Shown: positions 1-7,507 of the stretch, piece by piece
Numbering within the stretch: position 1 is the stretch's first letter
Layout of the letters: each line of letters starts with the position of its first letter
Origin: Myxococcales bacterium
GTDB taxonomy: Bacteria; Myxococcota; Polyangia; Fen-1088
Length of the DNA stretch: 9,127 nt
NCBI GenBank assembly: GCA_003155465.1
Contig: PMCR01000459.1
Coordinates: forward strand, 1-9,127
Direction: 5' to 3'
Notes under the pieces: generated by a model
Told to the model about the DNA's origin: nothing
Database searches by the model: none
Seen by the model: only the letters and a program-made list of their open reading frames with translations
Made by a program: the position numbers and the translations under genes

Positions 1-557
1 ACCTCCCAGGCCGCTGCCGTGCGGATAGCGGGACCGCCGCCCAGGAAGACCAGGTGCCGGTAGTGGGACATGGCGGACTGCCATTTCTCCAGACGCACGC
101 GATTTGCACGCTGGGCGAAGTCGTGGCGCGGCTCACCCGTGGGGAAGCTGCCATCGCTGCGCCAGGCCACGTAGCCACGCCGGTAGACGATGAGGGTAAA
201 TCGTCGCAGACGGATCCCCTCGCCCCGCGGCAGGTCTGCGGGAATGCGCAGGCGATAGCGGCCGTCTGCGCCGGTTTCGGTTGCGGCCTCGAGCGCGCCT
301 GCCGGCCCTTGCAGGCCGATGCCACGCTCGAATGCCCACGCTCCCTCCACCACCGCGCCCGCCAACGGCCGCTCGGTTTCTCCGTCGACCACCAACCCGT
401 CAAACGGGCCCAGAAGATCACCCGGCCGCAGCGTGTCTGGGCGTGCCGAGAACGGGGCGTTCTCCACCATGGGGCCGCACGACGACACAGAAGCGACGAA
501 CAAGGCGGCCATGGTCAACTTTGACCATCGCGCGGATTTGACGCTCTCCGAAATCAT
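1..557 (-). CDS. Partial lipoprotein with carboxypeptidase-regulatory-like domain
   Basis: The reading frame is open from 557 down to base 1 with no stop, so the C-terminus lies outside the window; about 185 residues are visible. The N-terminus has basic residues (K7, R10, K13), a short hydrophobic stretch (residues 14-24) and a lipobox-like VSSC with C27 as the likely lipidated residue, so it is probably anchored to a membrane. After a short linker, residues about 51-105 read like a carboxypeptidase regulatory-like (transthyretin-type beta-sandwich) domain: a 'VVDGETERPLAGAVV' strand-turn followed by 'TGADGRYRLRIP'. The start is uncertain. ATG at 557 gives a good signal peptide; GTG at 575 adds 6 residues including two Lys; ATG at 512 would leave no basic n-region. 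The next gene is divergent. The domain often decorates secreted proteins and gives no specific function. The lipoprotein call is fairly safe, the domain call likely. Confidence 0.72.
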   Translation of the reverse strand, partial: MISESVKSARWSKLTMAALFVASVSSCGPMVENAPFSARPDTLRPGDLLGPFDGLVVDGETERPLAGAVVEGAWAFERGIGLQGPAGALEAATETGADGRYRLRIPADLPRGEGIRLRRFTLIVYRRGYVAWRSDGSFPTGEPRHDFAQRANRVRLEKWQSAMSHYRHLVFLGGGPAIRTAAAWE

Positions 558-689
558 TGGTATTAGTTTCTTCACGGTGAATGGGTGGGTTTCATGCTCG
601 TCTCGACCGCGAACACCCCGCCCGCCTTCTAGTAGAGGTTGGACCGCCTTGCAACGTCCGCCGGCCCTTTCTAGCAACGACTAGGCAAG
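558..689. other. Divergent intergenic region with possible weak promoter
   Basis: This 132-base gap lies between a minus-strand lipoprotein gene and the plus-strand FHA-phosphatase-kinase cluster, so promoters for both directions should be here. For the plus strand the best sigma-70-like pair I see is TTGCAA (649-654), a 17-base spacer and TAGCAA (672-677). The second box matches the consensus poorly. It would place the transcript start only a few bases before the ATG at 690. No strong ribosome-binding site precedes 690. I see no terminator, repeat or small gene. Confidence 0.3.
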
Positions 690-1598
690 ATGCTTATTAG
701 CTGTCTCCAATGTGGCGGAGCGCTCGCGGATGGCGCCGCCTTCTGCCAGCGCTGCGGCGCTCCTGTGGGGCTGCCGCCCGTGGACGACTCGTCCCTGGTT
801 TGCTCTGGGTGCAGGAATCACAACCCGGTGGGGACCAACTTCTGCCACTCCTGCGGGCGCCGTCTCGGACACACAACTCCGATGAGCGCGGACGCCTCGG
901 CTGCCCTGGCCGCCGCAGTGGCAGCCCGGCCCTCGGTAGTGGCCGCCAGCCAGCCAGGCGGGCCACGGTTGGTGGCCGTGCGACGCGATGGCAGCGACGG
1001 CGAGTCATACCCTCTGCCCGGCGAGCAGGTTGACATCGGACGCAGCGAAGGCGATCTCCACTTCGATGATCCCCACCTTGCCCCACGGCATGCCCGCATC
1101 AGCCTGCGGGCCGGCCAACATCTGATCACACCCCTTGAAACCCGCAACGGGGTCTACCGGCGCATCAGTCAACCGGTGGAACTTGCGGACGGCAACCTGA
1201 TCCTGGTCGGCAAGCAGGTCCTGCGATTCGAATTCCTGTCCGATGTCGAGAAGACCTTGCGACCTGCGGTCGAGCACGGCGTGGTCCTGTTCGGCACGCC
1301 GCTCAAGGCGGGCTGGGGGCGGCTGCGCCAGCTCACCTCCGCGGGGACGAGCCGCGATGTGTTCCACCTAACCCGCAGCGACCTGGTGCTCGGCCGCGAA
1401 CAGGGCGACATCGTCTTCTCCGACGATGAGTTCATGTCCCGCCGCCATGCCCTGCTGCAGTTTCGGGATGGCTGCGCGCTCCTGTCCGACCTGGGCAGCT
1501 CAAATGGAACCTTCGTCCACCTCACCGGGCAACACACCCTTGCGCCGGGGGAAATGATTCGCCTCGGCGATGAACTCTTGCGCTTCGAGATAGGTTGA
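690..1598 (+). CDS. Double zinc-ribbon, tandem FHA-domain protein
   Basis: A 302-residue soluble protein, predicted to be a cytoplasmic reader of phosphothreonine. Two zinc-ribbon modules open it: CxxC pairs at C5/C8 with C19/C22, and C38/C41 with C52/C55. An Ala/Pro-rich linker (about 61-92) follows, then two FHA domains. FHA1 (about 112-190) has the GR motif (G117-R118), but the usual S-R-R-H segment reads LAPRHA (130-135) and the later loop reads ETRNGVY. FHA2 (about 225-302) is canonical: GRE at 235-237, MSRRHA at 249-254 and SDLGSSNGTFV at 266-276. There is no signal peptide or membrane segment. It is the first gene of a cluster with a PP2C phosphatase (47 bases downstream) and a Ser/Thr kinase, so it is probably the partner or substrate of that kinase. 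That link is inferred from gene order, while the domain calls rest on visible motifs. The start codon is supported because it sits just before the first CxxC. Confidence 0.92.
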   Translation: MLISCLQCGGALADGAAFCQRCGAPVGLPPVDDSSLVCSGCRNHNPVGTNFCHSCGRRLGHTTPMSADASAALAAAVAARPSVVAASQPGGPRLVAVRRDGSDGESYPLPGEQVDIGRSEGDLHFDDPHLAPRHARISLRAGQHLITPLETRNGVYRRISQPVELADGNLILVGKQVLRFEFLSDVEKTLRPAVEHGVVLFGTPLKAGWGRLRQLTSAGTSRDVFHLTRSDLVLGREQGDIVFSDDEFMSRRHALLQFRDGCALLSDLGSSNGTFVHLTGQHTLAPGEMIRLGDELLRFEIG

Positions 1599-1645
1599 GG
1601 CGAAGCTTGTAGGCAGACACATCACGACGAGTCAAAGTCCCGCTG

Positions 1646-2923
1646 ATGGCAAGTCCTTCTGAAATCAAGATCACGGTCTACGGCAAGACCGACGTGGGCC
1701 TGATGCGTGAGCACAACGAGGACAACTTCCTCGTGGTGGACTTTGCCAGTGCACAAAGGCCTTCGCCGGAAGCTTCGCTCGACTTTCCGCTGGGAGACAA
1801 GGGCGCGCTCTTCTTGGTGTGCGACGGCATGGGCGGCGCCGCGGCGGGTGAGGTCGCCTCAACCATGGCCGTCGAATCGATCTCGTTGGCGGTTGGCCAC
1901 GCAGAGCCCCGCTCGCGGGAACGTTTCGCGCGTTGCCTGCGCCGTGCCGTCGAGCAAGCCAACGAAGGCATCTACGCCCAATCGCGCGACAACCAGAACG
2001 AGCGCGGCATGGGTACGACCTGCACGGCGGTTGGGCTGGTCGACGCCACCCTACTGATAGGGCAGGTCGGGGATTCACGCTGCTACGTGCTGCGCAGCGG
2101 CCGCCTGAGCCAAACCACCAAGGACCAGTCTCTGGCCTGGCAGCTCATCGAAGCCGGCGCCATGACGCTGGAAGAGGCCAAGGGGTTCGAGCACGCCAAC
2201 ATCATCCTGCAAGCGCTGGGCGTCCAGGAGAAGGTGGAAGTGGTGCTGTCGCAAGTCGCCCTCCGTCGGGGCGACGTGGTCCTGGTTTGCTCTGATGGAC
2301 TGCACGGTCCGGTCAGCGACGACGAAATCAAGCAGGTCATGCTTGATGAGCCCGACGTGAAGAAGGCTTGCGATCGGCTCATCGCCTGCGCCAACGAGCA
2401 CGATGGCCCGGACAACATCACGGTGGTCCTCGCCCGATTCGAGGGTGTTGGGCTGCCCGAGCCGGGCGCCGATGATGAGGTGAACTTCATTGCCTACGAC
2501 CCGGGGCAGGATCCGGAAGACCCCGAGCCTGAAATGCACCCGCTCTCGACCGAACCGGTGACCGGAGAAACCAGCCCTGCCAGAGAGATTCGCTCCACCT
2601 CACCCGAGTTGCCCGTGGCCGAGGAGCCCCCCGCTGAGAGCATCCCGGCTGCGTCTTCAGCAGCCACAACCACTTCGTCGGCGCCGCGCATGCCGGAGGC
2701 TCGCTCTCTGCTTGCGTTTGTTCTGATCGCCCTGCTGGCGGCGCTGGCCGGGGCCCTGTTTCTGGCTTCCCAGCGCGGAAAAACCCCGGACCGCAGTTTC
2801 GAGAATTCCAGCCTGGTTTCGCACCGACGGATGGTACCGCCATCGGCGGCATCTCCCCCATCTGCCCATCCACAGTTGCTCGCGACACCCGACCCTCCGA
2901 CCGACGCCGGGAGAGAGCCCTAG
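1646..2923 (+). CDS. PP2C-family Ser/Thr protein phosphatase with C-terminal membrane anchor
   Basis: A 425-residue protein phosphatase. Residues 1-265 form a bacterial PP2C (Stp1/PrpC-like) domain. Metal-binding and catalytic motifs are present: R21 and NEDN (24-27), VCDGMGG (58-64, metal-binding D60), GMGTT (121-125), VGDSR (141-145), SDGL (216-219, D217) and GPDN (254-257, D256). It should dephosphorylate pSer/pThr using two metal ions. A long acidic, then Pro/Ser/Thr-rich linker (about 266-350) leads to one hydrophobic segment at 355-374. The segment is followed by a basic-containing tail of about 51 residues. The N-terminal enzyme is therefore most likely cytoplasmic and the Pro/Ser-rich tail outside. 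It lies 47 bases after the FHA gene and only 7 bases before the kinase gene, which argues for co-transcription and for the kinase being its natural antagonist. No strong Shine-Dalgarno precedes the ATG. The start is supported by the family's usual N-terminus. Confidence 0.95.
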   Translation: MASPSEIKITVYGKTDVGLMREHNEDNFLVVDFASAQRPSPEASLDFPLGDKGALFLVCDGMGGAAAGEVASTMAVESISLAVGHAEPRSRERFARCLRRAVEQANEGIYAQSRDNQNERGMGTTCTAVGLVDATLLIGQVGDSRCYVLRSGRLSQTTKDQSLAWQLIEAGAMTLEEAKGFEHANIILQALGVQEKVEVVLSQVALRRGDVVLVCSDGLHGPVSDDEIKQVMLDEPDVKKACDRLIACANEHDGPDNITVVLARFEGVGLPEPGADDEVNFIAYDPGQDPEDPEPEMHPLSTEPVTGETSPAREIRSTSPELPVAEEPPAESIPAASSAATTTSSAPRMPEARSLLAFVLIALLAALAGALFLASQRGKTPDRSFENSSLVSHRRMVPPSAASPPSAHPQLLATPDPPTDAGREP

Positions 2924-2930
2924 GTAGCCC

Positions 2931-4181
2931 ATGGCGACCAGGCAATGTCCCAAGTGCAAGACCGTCGCCGAGCCGGAGGCTCGCTTCTGCGGCGCCTGTG
3001 GCGCGCCGGTGCCGGTTCCTTCCGGGAACTTCGAGCGAGCGATCGACCACGCCATCGAGTCCTCCCTCTCCCCTCCCTCCGGCGTGCGCGTGATGAGCCC
3101 CGCATCCGGCGTTCCCGTGCTCCAGGCCGGCCCGTCACACTCCGGCCGAGCGGTGTCCGCTGCCTCGCGTCCGGTCACGCCGGCCCCGATCGCAGCCAGT
3201 CCTCGCCCGACCAACTTGGGCAGCCTGGTCGGCCGGGCGCTGAACAACCGCTACCGGGTCGAGCGCAAGATCGGCGAAGGAGGATTTGGCGCGGTCTTCG
3301 AAGGCAAGCAGCTCGCCACCGGGCGGCCAGTGGCGCTCAAGATCCTGCACCCCCATAGCGTGGCGGATACCACCGTGGTGGCCCGGTTCCGGCGCGAAGC
3401 CGAGGCCTGCTCGCAACTCCGCAACCCACACACCGTCACCATCTACGATTTCGACCAGACCGAGGATGGAACTCTCTACCTGGCCATGGAGCTGGTACGG
3501 GGCGAAAGCTTGCAAGAAATCCAGCACCGCGACGGCGTGATCGAACCGACCCGCGCCCTTTGCATCCTGGACCAGGTGGCGGAGGCGCTGGGCGAGGCAC
3601 ACGACAAGGGTATTGTCCATCGTGACATGAAGCCCGAGAACATCATGGTCGAGCGGCGAGGCGAGTCGGATTTCGTCAAAGTGCTGGACTTCGGAATCGC
3701 CAAGATCCTGTCGGGTGACGGGAACAAGGCCATACCGGCGCTGACTGCCATCGGGCAAACGGTGGGGACCCTGGAATTCATGTCGCCCGAGCAACTGCGC
3801 GGCAAGGCTCTCGACGGCCGCTCGGACATCTACGCCCTCGGCATGGTCGCCTACGAGATGCTCACCGGCCAGCTTCCCTTCAAAGGCGCAAAGAGCACCA
3901 CTGAAGTCATCCAGTTCCACCTGCAGGAGGCCCCCCCTGCCCCATCCAGCCTGCGCCCCGACCTGACGATCCCAGCCGCGGTGGATGAAGTGGTCCTGAA
4001 GATGGTGGCCAAGGCTCGCGATAGCCGTCACGAAAACGCCACGGCGCTTCGCCAACACATCGCCGATTCCCTCGCGACCCTGGATTCCGCTCCCGTGCGC
4101 CGGGAAGCCAAGCGAGTGGTGGTGGTGGTGGGGGCGATCCTAGTGGTGGTGGGGACGGCGATCTATTTGCTATCGAGATAA
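2931..4181 (+). CDS. Zinc-ribbon Ser/Thr protein kinase, C-terminally membrane-anchored
   Basis: A 416-residue Hanks-type (eukaryotic-like) kinase. It begins with a four-cysteine zinc ribbon (C6/C9 and C20/C23), then a Ser/Pro/Ala-rich linker (about 31-95). The kinase domain spans about 107-380. Visible motifs are the Gly-rich loop GEGGFG (115-120), ATP lysine K137 (VALKIL), likely alpha-C Glu E156, HRDMKPEN (230-237, catalytic D232), DFG (253-255), an activation segment with T272, T277 and T280, and SPEQ (285-288). All catalytic residues are present, so it should be active, and it is an RD kinase. A Val-rich hydrophobic segment (396-414) ends two residues before the C-terminus, which makes it tail-anchored with no extracytoplasmic sensor such as PASTA repeats. 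The gene follows the phosphatase by 7 bases, with AGGT just upstream of the ATG. What it senses is unknown; the zinc ribbon is a candidate interaction module shared with the FHA protein. Confidence 0.95.
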   Translation: MATRQCPKCKTVAEPEARFCGACGAPVPVPSGNFERAIDHAIESSLSPPSGVRVMSPASGVPVLQAGPSHSGRAVSAASRPVTPAPIAASPRPTNLGSLVGRALNNRYRVERKIGEGGFGAVFEGKQLATGRPVALKILHPHSVADTTVVARFRREAEACSQLRNPHTVTIYDFDQTEDGTLYLAMELVRGESLQEIQHRDGVIEPTRALCILDQVAEALGEAHDKGIVHRDMKPENIMVERRGESDFVKVLDFGIAKILSGDGNKAIPALTAIGQTVGTLEFMSPEQLRGKALDGRSDIYALGMVAYEMLTGQLPFKGAKSTTEVIQFHLQEAPPAPSSLRPDLTIPAAVDEVVLKMVAKARDSRHENATALRQHIADSLATLDSAPVRREAKRVVVVVGAILVVVGTAIYLLSR

Positions 4182-4200
4182 CCAGAGCTTGTCGGGTAAT

Positions 4201-4215
4201 TGCGGGCCGCCCGCA
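4201..4215. terminator. GC hairpin after kinase gene, possible terminator
   Basis: A perfect inverted repeat, TGCGGG-CCG-CCCGCA, starts 20 bases after the kinase stop codon. It can form a 6-bp GC-rich stem with a 3-base loop in either strand. No run of T follows on either strand, so a standard intrinsic terminator is not well supported; it may pause polymerase or be chance in GC-rich DNA. Confidence 0.3.
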
Positions 4216-4235
4216 GGGCCGGCACGCGGATCGCG

Positions 4236-4400
4236 GCGAGCGTGGGCGTGGGCGAGTTCGTGTGGGGTACGCGGCAGGCGGGAGGCGTAGGGCGTGAGCG
4301 CTCCGCGCGTCGCGGGCCGCTCACGCTCACGCAAGTCGCCAACGCAACCCGCTTTCCGCCGGACGCTCACCCTCACACTACCGCTCACGCACGCACGGGC
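4236..4400. repeat. Imperfect long inverted repeat between convergent genes
   Basis: The left part (about 4236-4300) is rich in GTGGGCG/GTGAGCG-like units on the plus strand. The right part (about 4318-4400) is rich in the complementary CGCTCAC units. The clearest core is a perfect 9-bp inverted repeat, GCGTGAGCG (4292-4300) and CGCTCACGC (4318-4326), with a 17-base loop. Outer arms at about 4239-4266 and 4369-4398 also align imperfectly as reverse complements. The element fills the gap between the kinase gene and the 3' end of lepB, which point at each other. It could be a bidirectional terminator-like structure or a dispersed palindromic repeat. I see no coding potential that I trust here. 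Confidence 0.45.
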
Positions 4401-4433
4401 CGGCCTGCGCGAGGATTTCCACACAAACCGCCG

Positions 4434-5408
4434 CTATCTCACCACGCTGAAGAACCGCCCAAGACGGATTGACTTGAACCATTCCGCCACGCCCGCCGGC
4501 GACCACCCCCCGTACGCCGGATCACGCGACCACCACACGACGAGCGCCCGGCCCTTGATGTTGTCGTAGGGCACGAAGCCCCAGACCCGAGAATCGCGGG
4601 AGTTGTCGCGGTTGTCACCCATGACGAACACGCTGCGCGGGGGGATCAGCCGGGGTCCCCAGTCCTGCGGTGGCTGGTTCGGGTCCTGGTAGATTTGGTG
4701 GTTTTTGCTGTCGAGGGTCTCGACCCACAGTTCGCAGTCGCGCCCTTCATCAGGGCTGCGACCCTCGTTGTAGCGGCAAGGGCCAGCGACACGCTCGCGC
4801 TGCATGGGTTGACCGTTGATGAAGACCTGGTTGTGGCGAAGCTCGACCGAATCGCCGGGCAGCCCGACCACGCGCTTGATGAAGTCCGTCGAAGGATCGG
4901 GCGGGTACCGGAAAACGATGACGTCGCCACGCTTGGGATCGCCGAATTCCACGACCTTCTTGTTGGTAAACGGGATCCCGATGCCGTAGGTGAACTTCGA
5001 CACAAAGATGTGGTCCCCAATTTCCAGCGTCGGGATCATCGACCCCGAGGGGATCTGGAAGGCCTCCACCACGAAGGCGCGCAAGAGCAGGGCCACCGCC
5101 AAGGCAACCCCGATCGACTCGGCGTACTCGCGCGCGGTCGACTTGCGCGCGAAGGCCAGGTGCTTGTCCATCCCCTCATCGAGGGCCGCGATGGACTCGC
5201 GCAGGCGCTCGAAGTCGTCGCCCTTGCCGGCTGACTCCACCGCGGCCACGGCCGTCTCGATCTCCGCGGCCACCATTTGCGGGATGCGATAGCTCCTCCG
5301 CTTCAAAATGCGCCGTGACTCCTTGACCAGATGCTTTCCCTCGTCCCTGGCCCGGCGCCAGTACTGGTGCATCCGCCACGCGGACCAAAGCTTGCTCAAC
5401 ATGTTCAT
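4434..5408 (-). CDS. lepB: Signal peptidase I with long N-terminal cytoplasmic extension
   Basis: A 324-residue type I signal peptidase, the membrane enzyme that removes signal peptides from exported proteins. The catalytic serine is S123 in IPSGSM (119-124). The general-base lysine is K178 in [12 protein letters not shown] (175-186). The family box [12 protein letters not shown] lies near the C-terminus and is followed by WGFV. One hydrophobic segment (about 97-113) directly precedes the catalytic serine. About 95 residues, basic and probably helical, come before it, whereas common enzymes have only a short tail or a second membrane helix there. The gene follows lepA with a four-base ATGA overlap, so the two are translationally coupled. 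The start at 5408 fits that overlap; a second in-frame ATG two codons later cannot be excluded. The 3' end faces the kinase gene across a repeat-containing gap. Confidence 0.96.
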   Translation of the reverse strand: MNMLSKLWSAWRMHQYWRRARDEGKHLVKESRRILKRRSYRIPQMVAAEIETAVAAVESAGKGDDFERLRESIAALDEGMDKHLAFARKSTAREYAESIGVALAVALLLRAFVVEAFQIPSGSMIPTLEIGDHIFVSKFTYGIGIPFTNKKVVEFGDPKRGDVIVFRYPPDPSTDFIKRVVGLPGDSVELRHNQVFINGQPMQRERVAGPCRYNEGRSPDEGRDCELWVETLDSKNHQIYQDPNQPPQDWGPRLIPPRSVFVMGDNRDNSRDSRVWGFVPYDNIKGRALVVWWSRDPAYGGWSPAGVAEWFKSIRLGRFFSVVR

Positions 5409-7207
5409 TCGACCTTGAGAATAGCCAAAAAGGCCTCTTGCGGGATTTCCACGTTTCCGACCTGCTTCATCCGTTTCTTACCTTCCTTCTGCTTCTCCAA
5501 CAACTTGCGCTTGCGGGTAATGTCGCCGCCGTAGCACTTGGCGGTCACGTTCTTGCGCAATGCCTTCACCACGGTCTTGGCGATCACGCGCGAGCCAAGC
5601 GAAGCCTGGATGGCCACCTCGAACTGCTGCATCGGAATCAGCTCCTTCATCTTGATGCACAGATCACGGCCCTTGATGTACGAAGTCTCGCGGTGGACGA
5701 CGGCGGACAGCGAATCAACCCGGTCACCGTTGACCAAGAGGTCGAGGCGGACAAGGTCGGCCGGCTGGTAGCCATTGGGCTCGTAGTCGAGTGAGGCATA
5801 GCCACGCGATACGGATTTCATGCGGTCGTAGAATCCGAACACCACCTCGGTAAGCGGCAGGTTGTAGCGAATGATCACGCGCTTCTCGCCGGCGTAATTG
5901 AGGCTGGTCTGGGTTCCCCGCCGCTCCTGACACAGCTTGAGCAGCCCGCCCACGAACTCAGGGGGCGTGTGGATGGTGGCCGCGATCATCGGCTCTTCGA
6001 TGTGATCGATCTCGCCTTCCGCCGGGAACTTGGCCGGGTTGTCCAGGTCGAAGATCTTCCCGTTGTGCAGCACGATCCGGAAACGCACGGTTGGCGCGGT
6101 GGTCACCAGGTCCAGGTTGTACTCACGTTCCAGCCGCTCCTGGACGATCTCCATGTGAAGCAAGCCGAGGAAGCCACAGCGAAATCCAAATCCAAGCGCC
6201 GCCGAAACCTCGGGCTCGCGGCTGAAAGAGGCGTCGTTCAAGCGCAGCTTGTCGAGGGCGTCGCGCAGATCTTCGTAGCGCGCCGGATCCGTGGGGAAGA
6301 TGCCCGCGAAAACCATGGGTTTGGCAGGCTGGAAGCCAGGCAAGGGCGCGTCGCACGGTTTGCTCGCCTCGGTGATGGTGTCACCCACGCGCGCGTCGGC
6401 CACTTCCTTGATGGCGGCGGTGAGAAATCCCACCTCACCGGGCCCCAGCTCGGCCATCTCGGTGGGAAAAGGCGCGAACGCACCCAAGTTGACGATCTCA
6501 TAGTCGCGTCCCGCCGCCACGAGGCGGATCTTCTGTTTCAGCCGTAGGGTGCCGTCCACCACGCGCACCAGCAGCACCACGCCGCGGTAGCTGTCGTACC
6601 AACTATCGAGGAGCAACACCTTGAGCGGCCTCAGCGAAGACCCCTCGGGCGGGGGAATCCGCGCCACCACAGCTTCTAGGATCTCCTTGATACCGCGCCC
6701 GTCCTTGGCCGAAGCGAGGATGGCGCCCGACGCGTCGATGCCGATGACTTCTTCGATCTGGCGCCTGGCACCTTCGGGATCGGCCGACGGCAAGTCGATC
6801 TTGTTGATCACCGGCACGATGGCCAGATTGTGCTCGGTCGCCAAGTAGACGTTGGCCAGGGTCTGCGCCTCCACGCCCTGGGAAGCGTCCACCACCAAAA
6901 GCGCGCCCTCACAGGCAGCCAGCGAGCGCGAAACCTCGTAGTGGAAGTCCACGTGGCCCGGGGTGTCGATGAGATTCAACTCATAGGTCTGACCATCTGC
7001 GGCCCGATAGCTGAGTCGAACCGTGGCGGCTTTTATGGTGATGCCACGCTCGCGCTCCAGGTCCATGCTGTCGAGAAACTGCGCTTTCTGCTCGCGCTCA
7101 GTCAGAGCGCCGGTCACTTCGAGCAAGCGATCCGCCAGGGTCGACTTGCCGTGATCGATGTGCGCGATGATAGAGAAATTCCGTATCTGTTGGATGGGGG
7201 TCGGCAC
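5405..7207 (-). CDS. lepA: Elongation factor 4 (ribosomal back-translocase GTPase)
   Basis: A 600-residue translational GTPase of normal family length. LepA/EF4 acts on ribosomes during translation and is often linked to stress conditions and membrane storage. G-domain motifs are intact: AHIDHGKST (15-23), RGITI (54-58), DTPGHVDF (81-88) and NKIDLP (135-140). The C-terminus carries the LepA-specific signature with [19 protein letters not shown] and [10 protein letters not shown], which separates it from EF-G. The start codon is GTG at 7207, six bases after the stop of the ribbon-helix-helix gene; the reading [21 protein letters not shown] fits other family members. Its stop overlaps the lepB start. 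The lepA-lepB order is widespread in bacteria. Confidence 0.98.
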   Translation of the reverse strand: MPTPIQQIRNFSIIAHIDHGKSTLADRLLEVTGALTEREQKAQFLDSMDLERERGITIKAATVRLSYRAADGQTYELNLIDTPGHVDFHYEVSRSLAACEGALLVVDASQGVEAQTLANVYLATEHNLAIVPVINKIDLPSADPEGARRQIEEVIGIDASGAILASAKDGRGIKEILEAVVARIPPPEGSSLRPLKVLLLDSWYDSYRGVVLLVRVVDGTLRLKQKIRLVAAGRDYEIVNLGAFAPFPTEMAELGPGEVGFLTAAIKEVADARVGDTITEASKPCDAPLPGFQPAKPMVFAGIFPTDPARYEDLRDALDKLRLNDASFSREPEVSAALGFGFRCGFLGLLHMEIVQERLEREYNLDLVTTAPTVRFRIVLHNGKIFDLDNPAKFPAEGEIDHIEEPMIAATIHTPPEFVGGLLKLCQERRGTQTSLNYAGEKRVIIRYNLPLTEVVFGFYDRMKSVSRGYASLDYEPNGYQPADLVRLDLLVNGDRVDSLSAVVHRETSYIKGRDLCIKMKELIPMQQFEVAIQASLGSRVIAKTVVKALRKNVTAKCYGGDITRKRKLLEKQKEGKKRMKQVGNVEIPQEAFLAILKVE

Positions 7208-7213
7208 TGACGG

Positions 7214-7399
7214 CTACCGGCGAACGACGTCGAGGGAAAGTTGTCCGGGAAGATGACTCTTTTCCCGGTCGAGCACCAGATCGATTCCCTGGCGAATGTA
7301 CTCCGCGACCGGCACCTTGGTCTTGTGGTGCAGGAGCTTGAGAAGCTCGTCCTGCTCTGGCGTGATGTACACGGTTGTCGAGATTTTTTTCCGTGCCAT
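7214..7399 (-). CDS. Small ribbon-helix-helix (CopG-type) DNA-binding protein
   Basis: A 61-residue protein beginning MARKKISTTVYIT. A basic N-terminus leads into a short beta strand (about 5-12), then helix one (PEQDELLKLLHHKT, 14-27), a turn (KVPVA) and helix two (EYIRQGIDLVLDRE, 33-46). This is the ribbon-helix-helix layout used by dimeric repressors, with strand residues contacting DNA. I chose ATG at 7399 because family-like sequence begins there. An earlier ATG at 7420 would add MVMHGPV, which looks unlike the family. It lies 6 bases upstream of lepA on the same strand and is probably in one transcript with lepA and lepB. No toxin partner is nearby, so an antitoxin role is not supported. 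The target is unknown; control of its own promoter is plausible. The codons for K4-K5-I6 contain a run of seven A. Confidence 0.82.
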   Translation of the reverse strand: MARKKISTTVYITPEQDELLKLLHHKTKVPVAEYIRQGIDLVLDREKSHLPGQLSLDVVRR

Positions 7400-7404
7400 G
7401 ACGG

Positions 7405-7434
7405 GACCATGCATGACCATACGCCGACAGTCAA
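7405..7434 (-). promoter_or_regulatory. Possible promoter/operator for the RHH-lepA-lepB operon
   Basis: On the minus strand TTGACT (7434-7429) matches a -35 box at five of six positions. With a 17-base spacer, CATGGT (7411-7406) is a weak -10. This would start transcription almost at the ATG at 7399, giving a leaderless message. A direct repeat GACCAT on the plus strand (7405-7410 and 7415-7420, spaced 10 bp) overlaps this region. Its one-helical-turn spacing suits a ribbon-helix-helix repressor site. All of this is pattern-based and weak. Confidence 0.28.
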
Positions 7435-7507
7435 CCGCCTATCGCGGCACGACATCCTCAACCAATGGGACTTGCTGCCACATTTTTTTGGGCCTAGCCT
7501 AGGGCGC

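Noticed and set aside
54..524. A 156-codon plus-strand open frame
   Set aside because: The minus strand carries a lipobox signal peptide and a recognisable regulatory-like domain in the same bases; the plus-strand translation is compositionally biased and domain-free.
3135..4058. A 307-codon open frame on the minus strand
   Set aside because: It is antisense to the kinase domain, whose motifs are all intact on the plus strand. It shows no recognisable domain. Long antisense frames are common at this GC content.
4116..4160. GTG tandem runs near the kinase 3' end as a possible slippage or phase-variation tract
   Set aside because: The units are trinucleotides, so slippage would only add or remove Val residues in the membrane anchor and not shift the frame. 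No evidence of regulation.
4182..4433. Small plus-strand open frames in the gap after the kinase gene
   Set aside because: They overlap an inverted-repeat region, have no ribosome-binding site, and show low-complexity His/Thr/Arg translations typical of repeat DNA.
7483..7489. Seven-T run upstream of the repeat lipoprotein as a terminator tail
   Set aside because: No convincing GC-rich hairpin precedes it on the plus strand, and no plus-strand gene ends upstream of it.
7241..7507. Upstream 89-codon extension of the repeat lipoprotein
   Set aside because: It overlaps the ribbon-helix-helix gene on the other strand and would bury the signal peptide and lipobox inside the protein. The ATG at 7508 starts directly at the signal sequence.
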